The translations under genes were made by a program, and so were the position numbers. DNA of 12,671 nucleotides from DASWIG01 sp965371445 (GTDB lineage: Bacteria; Acidobacteriota; Thermoanaerobaculia; Multivoradales; J023): NCBI GenBank assembly GCA_965371445.1, contig CBDUYN010000243.1:1-12671 (forward strand), written 5' to 3'. Below the pieces are notes generated by a model. That model had not been told where the DNA came from. It saw only the letters and a list, made by a program, of their open reading frames with translations, and did no database searches. Shown in pieces: positions 5,690 to 12,671 of this stretch. Position 1 is the first letter of the stretch; every line of letters begins with the position of its first letter.

Positions 5690-7072
5690 TCAGTACGGCA
5701 TCTTGATCCCGCCCGGCATCCCCGGCATCCCTCCCGGCATGCCGCCGTTTCCCATGGCGCCACCCATGGCCCGGCGCAGGAACTTGCCCTGGGCGCCTTT
5801 CATCATCTTCCGCATCGCCTGGTACTGCTTCAGAAGCCGGTTGACGTCCTGGACCCGGGTCCCCGAGCCCCGGGCCACCCGCTTCTTGCGCTTGGCGTTT
5901 ATGATCCCTGGCCGGCGGCGCTCGCCGGGGGTCATCGAGTTGATGATCGCCTCGACGCGCTTGAACTGCGTCTCGTCGACGGCACTCGCGTCGAGCCCCT
6001 TCAACGGGCCGACCTTGGGCATGAGCTCCAGGAGCTGGGAGAGCGGACCCATGCGGCGCAGCTGCCGGAGCTGGTCGCGCAGGTCCTCGAGGGTGAACTC
6101 CTGGGACACGATGCGCTTCGCGAGCCGCTCGGTCTCCGCGGCGTCGAGCCCTTCCTCGGCCTTTTCGATCAGCGACAGGACGTCGCCCATGCCGAGGATG
6201 CGCGACGCCATGCGGTCGGGGTGGAAGCGGTCGAGCTCGTCGAGCTTCTCGCCGGTGCCGAGGAAGCGGATCGGTACGCCGGTGACCGTGCGGATCGAAA
6301 GCGCCGCACCGCCGCGGGCGTCGCCGTCGAGCTTGGTGAGGATGATGCCGGTAAGCGGCATCGAGCGGGCGAACTCCTGGGCGCTGCGCACGGCGTCCTG
6401 GCCGGTCATCGCGTCGGCGACGAAGAGCGTCTCCAGGGGTTTCGTGACCTCGGCGATCTGCCGGAGCTCTCCCATGAGCTCCTCGTCGACGTGGAGCCGG
6501 CCCGCCGAGTCGAGGATCACGCAGTCGTGGCCACGGTCGCGGGCCGCCTTGAGCGAGCGGCGGGCGACGGCCACCGGGTCCTCGCCCTCTTTGGGCACCA
6601 GGACCGGGACGCCGACCTGGCCGCCGATCTGGACCAGCTGCTCGACCGCCGCCGCGCGCTGCAGGTCGGCCGCCACCAGGAGCGGCTGCTTGCCGCGCTC
6701 GCGCAGGCGGCGGGCGAGCTTTCCCGCCGTCGTGGTCTTGCCCGAGCCCTGCAGGCCGCAGAGCATGACGACGGCCGGCGAGCCGGCGATCTTGAGCTCC
6801 TCGCCTTCCTCGCCGAGGAGCGTGATCAGCTCGTCGCGCACGATCTTGATGACCTGCTGCGCCGCCGTCAGGCTGGCGAGCACCTCCTGGCCTTCGGCCC
6901 GCTCCCGGATGCGGCCGACGAACGACTTCACCACCCGGATGTTGACGTCGGCTTCGAGCAACGCGAGGCGGATCTGGCGCAACGCCGCATCGAGCGTCTC
7001 TTTCGTGACCTTGCCCTCGCCGCGCAGGCGGCGAAAGACATCCTGGAGTTTGTTCTGCAAGCCGTCGAACAT
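5690..7072 (-). CDS. ffh: Signal recognition particle protein Ffh (SRP54 GTPase)
   Basis: GTPase that binds signal sequences and SRP RNA and delivers ribosomes to FtsY at the membrane. 460 residues, normal for Ffh. N domain 1 to about 95; G domain with the P-loop GLQGSGKTTTAGKLA (106-120), DSAGR (188-192), TKLDGDARGGAALS (246-259) and GTGEKLDELDRF. M domain about 320-440 with GERRRPGIINAKRKKRVARG and SGTRVQDVNRLLKQYQAMRK, which binds SRP RNA. The Gly/Met-rich tail is typical. Two variations: DLQRAAAVEQL has Ala where most Ffh proteins have Pro after Arg (RPAA), and the G3 motif is DSAG rather than DTAG. The start is ATG at 7070-7072 with GGAG 11 bases upstream. It is the first gene of the leftward cluster and is divergent from the lipoprotein gene. 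Confidence 0.97.
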   Translation of the reverse strand: MFDGLQNKLQDVFRRLRGEGKVTKETLDAALRQIRLALLEADVNIRVVKSFVGRIRERAEGQEVLASLTAAQQVIKIVRDELITLLGEEGEELKIAGSPAVVMLCGLQGSGKTTTAGKLARRLRERGKQPLLVAADLQRAAAVEQLVQIGGQVGVPVLVPKEGEDPVAVARRSLKAARDRGHDCVILDSAGRLHVDEELMGELRQIAEVTKPLETLFVADAMTGQDAVRSAQEFARSMPLTGIILTKLDGDARGGAALSIRTVTGVPIRFLGTGEKLDELDRFHPDRMASRILGMGDVLSLIEKAEEGLDAAETERLAKRIVSQEFTLEDLRDQLRQLRRMGPLSQLLELMPKVGPLKGLDASAVDETQFKRVEAIINSMTPGERRRPGIINAKRKKRVARGSGTRVQDVNRLLKQYQAMRKMMKGAQGKFLRRAMGGAMGNGGMPGGMPGMPGGIKMPY

Positions 7073-7103
7073 CGTGGAGCTTCTCCGATCCGGTTGGGGG
7101 AAA

Positions 7104-7120
7104 CGCGGCCGCGGGCCGCG
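7104..7120. other. GC hairpin in the ffh leader region
   Basis: CGCGGCC, loop GCG, GGCCGCG: a 7-bp perfect stem 32 bases before the ffh ATG. It lies downstream of the candidate ffh promoter, so it would be in the transcript. No function is assigned. Confidence 0.35.
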
Positions 7121-7129
7121 TCAGGGGCG

Positions 7130-7158
7130 ATCTTACGGCGGCCGCCGCCGCCGAGCAA
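7130..7158 (-). promoter_or_regulatory. Candidate sigma70-like promoter for ffh
   Basis: On the minus strand, TTGCTC (7158-7153), a 17-base spacer, then TAAGAT (7135-7130). Matches to the consensus are 3 of 6 and 4 of 6 with ideal spacing, about 57 bases ahead of the ffh start. It is only moderately convincing. Confidence 0.35.
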
Positions 7159-7176
7159 CGGCGAAACGCCTGCCGC

Positions 7177-7204
7177 TTGACAGTCTGGACGATTACGCTA
7201 GGAT
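7177..7204 (+). promoter_or_regulatory. Sigma70-like promoter for the lipoprotein gene
   Basis: Perfect TTGACA at 7177-7182, a 16-base spacer, then TAGGAT at 7199-7204 (4 of 6 matches to TATAAT). Transcription would begin near 7211 and give a leader of about 80 bases. That leader contains the small hairpin CCGTC-AAGA-GACGG at 7218-7231. Confidence 0.65.
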
Positions 7205-7293
7205 GAGAGTGGACAAGCCGTCAAGAGACGGTCCGGTGTTCGTTCCTACGGCGCCGGCCCGGATTGGATTCACCCGATCAGGAGGCTACGGAG

Positions 7294-7599
7294 ATGAAGA
7301 AGCTGACCGCATGGATGTCGATTCTGCTGCTGCTGGGCGTGTTTTTCGCGTTCGGTTGTCAGAAGGCCGAAGAACCCGCCGCCGAGGAGCCGGCCGCTGA
7401 AGAGCCGGCCGCCGAGGAGGCCGCACCTGCCGAAGAGGCCGCACCTGCCGAAGAGGCCGCACCCGCTGAAGGCGAGGAGGCCGCTGGCGAGGAAGCCATG
7501 GCCGAGGAAGGCGCGGCCGAAGAGGGCGGCGAAGGCGAAGGCGAAGAGGGCGGCGAAGGCGAAGGCGAAGAGGCTGCCGAGGAAGGCGAGGGAGGCTAA
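7294..7599 (+). CDS. Small Ala/Glu/Gly-rich putative lipoprotein
   Basis: 101 residues. MKKLTAWMSILLLLGVFFAF is a signal peptide with a basic start and a hydrophobic core, followed by G21-C22. A lipobox-like AFGC suggests lipid attachment at Cys22, though Phe at -2 is not the usual residue, so a lipoprotein is likely rather than certain. The mature part is almost only Glu, Ala, Pro and Gly: EEPAA pentapeptides, then EEAAPA hexapeptides, then GEGEEGG blocks. It is very acidic and has no recognisable fold. The start is chosen from AGGAGG 8 bases upstream of ATG 7294, not the in-frame ATG at 7264, which would bury the signal peptide. It has its own promoter and terminator, so it is monocistronic. 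No function can be assigned; a periplasmic charged tether or spacer is a guess. Confidence 0.85.
   Translation: MKKLTAWMSILLLLGVFFAFGCQKAEEPAAEEPAAEEPAAEEAAPAEEAAPAEEAAPAEGEEAAGEEAMAEEGAAEEGGEGEGEEGGEGEGEEAAEEGEGG
7369..7464. repeat. Imperfect 15-bp and 18-bp tandem repeats in the lipoprotein gene
   Basis: Blocks near GAGGAGCCGGCCGCT repeat with 15-base spacing at 7369, 7384, 7399 and 7414. Then GAAGAGGCCGCACCT-type blocks follow with 18-base spacing at 7432 and 7450. They encode EEPAA and EEAAPA. Codon-level variation between copies indicates an older array. Confidence 0.8.
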
Positions 7600-7634
7600 G
7601 ATCGAGCCCCTCCATCCTTCAGGAAAGACCTCGC

Positions 7635-7669
7635 AGCGGGAAGGCGTTCGCGCCTTCCCGCTTTCTTTT
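7635..7669 (+). terminator. Rho-independent terminator after the lipoprotein gene
   Basis: AGCGGGAAGGCG, loop TTCG, CGCCTTCCCGCT: a perfect 12-bp stem closed by a stable TTCG tetraloop and followed by TTTCTTTT. It lies 36 bases after the lipoprotein stop and is the clearest terminator in the window. Confidence 0.95.
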
Positions 7670-7685
7670 GCCCGCCGTTTCCGCC

Positions 7686-7691
7686 TATAGT
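7686..7691 (+). promoter_or_regulatory. Possible -10 box for leuS
   Basis: TATAGT lies 74 bases before the leuS ATG (5 of 6 matches to TATAAT). A -35 is not clear: TTTCTT at 7662-7667 gives an 18-base spacer but overlaps the terminator T-run. A promoter is expected here because the upstream gene is terminated. Confidence 0.35.
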
Positions 7692-7698
7692 CTGCTCT

Positions 7699-7716
7699 CC
7701 TTCCCGCTCGGGAAGG
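7699..7716 (+). other. Hairpin in the leuS leader
   Basis: CCTTCCC, loop GCTC, GGGAAGG: a 7-bp perfect stem near the predicted 5' end of the leuS transcript. Its arms repeat the arms of the upstream terminator stem, so alternative pairing is possible in read-through RNA. Confidence 0.45.
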
Positions 7717-7764
7717 CCCGCATCGCACCGCGGCATCCTCCGGACATCGACGGAACGTAAGACC

Positions 7765-10227
<2,463 letters not shown>

Positions 10228-10237
10228 CCGCCTTCCC

Positions 10238-10296
10238 GTCCCGCAGGGACGCGCTGGGAGCGCCGGCGTCCCGCCGGCTCTTCGTCCCGTAGGGAC
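10238..10296. repeat. Triple-hairpin intergenic repeat element after leuS
   Basis: Three palindromes in 59 bases. GTCCC-GCA-GGGAC (10238-10250) and GTCCC-GTA-GGGAC (10284-10296) flank GCCGGCG-TCC-CGCCGGC (10262-10278), whose stem extends with GAG / CTC around one bulged base. The outer two differ by one loop base. No T-run follows. It begins 11 bases after the leuS stop and may be a REP/MITE-like element. The first 12 bases of the central hairpin also occur in the coding repeat at 1-60. Confidence 0.75.
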
Positions 10297-10337
10297 CACA
10301 GCTCCTGATAAGCTGAGGACCGACCCCGAGGACGACG

Positions 10338-11630
10338 ATGAAAGCGACCGACCTCCGGCAAGCACTACATATCTTCGACCCTCAGAGGCCCCTTGAGAAC
10401 GAGGTGGAGCTCCGGGAGTGGTTCGTCCAGCGTCCGGGATCGCCACGCCGGCGGCTGCGCATGCTCTTGGAGTCGCAGACCGAGGTCAGCGAACCCCAGA
10501 AGATCCTGTTGGTCGGCCACCGTGGCAGCGGCAAGACAACCGAGCTCAACAAGCTGAGCGCCGAGATCGACGCCAGCTACCACACGATCGGCTTCGACGT
10601 CCTCGACGTCACAGGCCGCACGACACTGGGCTTTGAGGATCTCATGCTCGCTGTCTCGACCCAGGTCACCCAGGCTGCGATCGACCGCGAGCTGATCCCA
10701 CAACCGATCAGCGAGGCGCTCCGGAAAGCATGGGAAGAGCTCTACGAGTGGTGGAGGAAGATCGTCGCCGGGCGCGACTTCGGCCACGCCGCGCCCGACG
10801 CCTCGATCAGCGTCAAGCTGAAGATGTTTCTCGGTCAACTCGAGCTTCGAGTCAAACACTCCTCCGAGACCCGGGAGGTCGTCAACGCGCGAATCCGGGA
10901 TCAGATGACGGAGCTGGTGCGGCACCTGAACTGGGTCGTCGGGCAGGCCGAGAAGGATCAAGCACAGCGACTCGCCGTCGTCATCGAAGGATTGGACAAG
11001 GTCGATCTCGCGGCGGCGACGAGCATCTTCCGTGACCACGCGCCGACCATCACGTCGCCGCGGGTGACGATGATCTACACGTTTCCGCTGGCGCTGCGCC
11101 AGTCGGACGACTTCAACACGGTTCGCCTCAGCTTTCCGGTCGTCGAGTTCCTACCCAATTTCTGCTCCCACGACGTCCGCGGCGAGCCGGACTTGAAAGG
11201 CCGTGAAGCTCTGCGGCGTCTCGTCACGGCCCGAATCGAGGAACGACTCCTGGCGCCCGAGGCGATGGATCTCCTCCTGGCGAAGAACGGCGGAATCCCG
11301 GTATGGCTCGTGGTCCTGGTGCGGAACGCGGCGCTCTACGCTCTCGAACGCTCCGCGGAGCAGATCGCGCCCGAGGACGCCGCACAGGCGATCCGCGACC
11401 TGCGCCGCGACACACTGGCGCCTCTGACCCGTGCCGATCGCGAGGTTCTGCGCAGAAGGCACGTCGACCGATTGCTCACCAACGACGAGACGGAACGGCG
11501 TCTGCTCTACAACGGCAGCCTCATCGAGTATCCCAACGAGGAGCCCTGGTGCGACGCTCATCCGGTCCTCTGGAACCTCCTGGAACGAGAACGGGAGACC
11601 GATGATGACGACGGCGGACGCTCCGGCTGA
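10338..11630 (+). CDS. P-loop ATPase, AAA/STAND-like, paired with a TPR protein
   Basis: 430 residues, soluble, no signal peptide. Residues 55-67 read KILLVGHRGSGKT, a clear Walker A loop (G60-T67), followed by TELNKLSAEI. A hydrophobic strand LAVVIEGLDKVD (212-223) stands where Walker B should be, with Glu217 in place of the usual Asp. A sensor-like strand VTMIYTFPLALR follows at 243-254. The C-terminal half is helical and ends LLYNGSLIEYPNEEPWCDAH (389-408). This layout (GHRGSGK(S/T)TEL, then hhhhDxLDK, then an LLxNGSLhEY-type motif and W-x-D-x-HP) matches a family of ATPases I recall from Chloroflexota, Cyanobacteria and Acidobacteriota genomes, often beside TPR proteins; no search was done. 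The start is ATG at 10338 with GAGG 6 bases upstream. It overlaps the next gene by 29 bases, so the two are probably made together. The role is inferred as an ATP-driven switch in signalling or conflict; the substrate is unknown. Confidence 0.85.
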   Translation: MKATDLRQALHIFDPQRPLENEVELREWFVQRPGSPRRRLRMLLESQTEVSEPQKILLVGHRGSGKTTELNKLSAEIDASYHTIGFDVLDVTGRTTLGFEDLMLAVSTQVTQAAIDRELIPQPISEALRKAWEELYEWWRKIVAGRDFGHAAPDASISVKLKMFLGQLELRVKHSSETREVVNARIRDQMTELVRHLNWVVGQAEKDQAQRLAVVIEGLDKVDLAAATSIFRDHAPTITSPRVTMIYTFPLALRQSDDFNTVRLSFPVVEFLPNFCSHDVRGEPDLKGREALRRLVTARIEERLLAPEAMDLLLAKNGGIPVWLVVLVRNAALYALERSAEQIAPEDAAQAIRDLRRDTLAPLTRADREVLRRRHVDRLLTNDETERRLLYNGSLIEYPNEEPWCDAHPVLWNLLERERETDDDDGGRSG

Positions 11631-12671
11631 CACAGAGCACAACCTCGCCGACGCCTCGGCTTTTCGACGGCTGACGACTTTGTTCCGCCTCGCTGAAGGA
11701 GCTTGGGCTCTGGCGGTGTACGAAAGCGGCGAGGTGCAGCACGGTGTGGTTCGACGTCTGCGCGAAGCCTTGGCGCCTCTTGAGGTCGTGGAGGTTTCGC
11801 TGAGCGAGCACGTGGACAATCCGCATCCTCTGTCGATCCTCGAGCCGATCGGCGGCGCGCCGGTGGTGTCGTTTTCCGGTGTCGGTCTCGTCATGCCGAC
11901 GCTGGGGCGACAACTCGACCTGCAACGGGAGGGGCTGGCTCGTCTTCCGCACCGCCTGCTCTTCTGGGCGACGGCGGTGGAGCAGGAGTCCCTACGCGAG
12001 GATGCCCCCAACTTTTATTCTCGGTTCTCCGCGATTTTCCACTTTCCAGGGCTCCGGGCGGCGGCGGTCGTCACAGATCCAGGAAGCCATGCGCTTTCCT
12101 CCCAGACTCCGGACACCGGCCTGGTACCACGTCTGCGCTCACCGGTGCGAGTGGCGAAAGAGGCCGAACGCGGGCGCTGGATCGAGATCCACCGTAAGCG
12201 CGTCGGCGACCTTCTGGAGCTGAGAGATACGGCGGTCGACCTCGCCCACACCTGGTACGACTTGGCCGGGCTCTACGAAGATTCGAAGCGGCCACGCTGG
12301 CGAGAAACCGAAGCGGCCTATCTCGAGGCCGCTCGACGCTACGCCGCGATCGAGCAAAGCTACGGGCAGGCCAACGCTCTCTTGAGGGCTGGGCTGGCGG
12401 CTCGGCGCCTCTATGACCACCGGGCAGCGATCGAGCACATTTCGGCGGCCCGGGAGATCTTCGAGGGTCAGCCGCGAGAGGTCGGCGTCGCTACGCTGCT
12501 TCTCGGAGAGTTGTTTCAGTGGCGGGACCTTCTCCGAGACGCTGAGCGGAGCTTCCTGGAAGCACAGAAGACTTTTCAGGCTGCCGGATTTCGCCTGGGC
12601 GAGGCCAACGTCCTTCAAGCGCTGGGCGATCTTTTCCTGCGCACCTCTCGGCTCGCGGAGGCGGAGCGCTC
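11602..12671 (+). CDS. TPR protein with a degenerate NTPase-like N-terminal domain (3' end outside window)
   Basis: Open for 356 codons to the window edge. Residues 20-150 alternate strands and helices like a nucleotide-binding fold (WALAVYES, VVRRLREAL, APVVSFSGV, RLPHRLLFWATA, REDAPNFYSRFSAIFHFP) but contain no GxxxxGKT loop. The block LDLQRE...LPHRLLFW...APNFYSR resembles N-terminal domains I recall from TPR proteins partnered with ATPases such as the one upstream. From about 215 on, helical TPR-like repeats begin (HTWYDLAGLYEDS, TEAAYLEAARRYAAIEQSYG, AIEHISAAREIFEG, AERSFLEAQKTFQAAGFRLG, LGDLFLRTSRLAEAER) of the long type common in STAND regulators. Two start codons are adjacent, ATG 11602 and ATG 11605; GGGAG lies 4 or 7 bases upstream, so the second may be used. 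It overlaps the ATPase gene by 29 bases. The likely role is sensing or scaffold partner of the ATPase; the missing C-terminus could carry an effector domain. Confidence 0.8.
   Translation, partial: MMTTADAPADTEHNLADASAFRRLTTLFRLAEGAWALAVYESGEVQHGVVRRLREALAPLEVVEVSLSEHVDNPHPLSILEPIGGAPVVSFSGVGLVMPTLGRQLDLQREGLARLPHRLLFWATAVEQESLREDAPNFYSRFSAIFHFPGLRAAAVVTDPGSHALSSQTPDTGLVPRLRSPVRVAKEAERGRWIEIHRKRVGDLLELRDTAVDLAHTWYDLAGLYEDSKRPRWRETEAAYLEAARRYAAIEQSYGQANALLRAGLAARRLYDHRAAIEHISAAREIFEGQPREVGVATLLLGELFQWRDLLRDAERSFLEAQKTFQAAGFRLGEANVLQALGDLFLRTSRLAEAER

Noticed and set aside
7073..7293. SRP RNA gene next to ffh
   Set aside because: The conserved GGAAGCAGCCAAGGCAG-type loop of bacterial 4.5S/SRP RNA was not found here or elsewhere in the window.
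5291..7400. Two long plus-strand open frames (5291-7180 and 5703-7400)
   Set aside because: Both are antisense to ffh, which is unmistakable by motif. They are composition shadows and show no domain of their own.
7720..7740. T-box-like ACCGCGG motif before leuS
   Set aside because: Only the ACCGCGG core resembles a T-box. The terminator lies upstream of it rather than downstream, and no specifier-loop arrangement is apparent.
10297..10337. Promoter directly before the ATPase gene (GATAAG at 10307-10312)
   Set aside because: The -10-like hexamer has no -35 partner; the position 17 bases upstream reads GTCCCG and belongs to a hairpin. The source of transcription remains open.
10338..12671. 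Recent horizontal transfer of the ATPase/TPR pair
   Set aside because: Codon choice looks more mixed than in leuS by eye, but no integrase, tRNA attachment site or insertion sequence was seen and composition was not computed, so I do not claim it.

Overview
The window is 12.7 kb of very GC-rich bacterial DNA with tightly packed genes. It is mostly a conserved translation and protein-targeting cluster, followed by an accessory two-gene module at the right edge. The gene order ffh-rpsP-khpA-rimM-trmD-rplS-rnhB is widespread in bacteria. The GC richness, the large TPR protein after rnhB and the Ala/Glu-rich low-complexity proteins suggest an Acidobacteriota-like or deltaproteobacterial (for example Myxococcota-like) lineage. 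That placement is inference; no rRNA or lineage marker was seen.

Layout, minus strand, read right to left from about 7.07 kb to 1: ffh (SRP GTPase), rpsP (S16 with an acidic tail of about 100 residues), khpA-like KH protein, rimM, trmD (with a 20-residue PPDRR repeat insertion), rplS (L19), rnhB (RNase HII) and a large TPR/Pro-Glu-rich protein that runs off the left edge. rpsP to trmD overlap or abut, which suggests translational coupling; rnhB and the TPR gene share a TAG/ATG junction with no gap. The gaps hold hairpins, including a divergently arranged pair of palindromes between ffh and rpsP and an 11-bp-stem hairpin ahead of rplS. Together these genes serve 30S maturation, tRNA m1G37 methylation, ribosomal protein supply, SRP targeting and RNA/DNA hybrid removal.

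Layout, plus strand, from about 7.18 kb: a sigma70-like promoter, a small Ala/Glu/Gly-rich lipoprotein, a textbook rho-independent terminator with a TTCG loop, leuS (leucyl-tRNA synthetase), a triple-hairpin intergenic repeat, then a P-loop ATPase (430 aa) overlapping a TPR protein whose 3' end is outside the window. The ATPase and TPR genes look like a coupled STAND-like signalling or conflict module and are the part of the window most likely to be under-described.

A cross-cutting oddity is a 15-bp minisatellite-like repeat. Four copies lie in the TPR gene at the left edge and four copies of a version identical at 13 of 15 bases lie in trmD, read in a different codon phase. A 12-base piece of it recurs in the hairpin between leuS and the ATPase. 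No rRNA, tRNA, CRISPR array, insertion sequence or SRP RNA was recognised. No gene-free stretch exceeds 300 bases.
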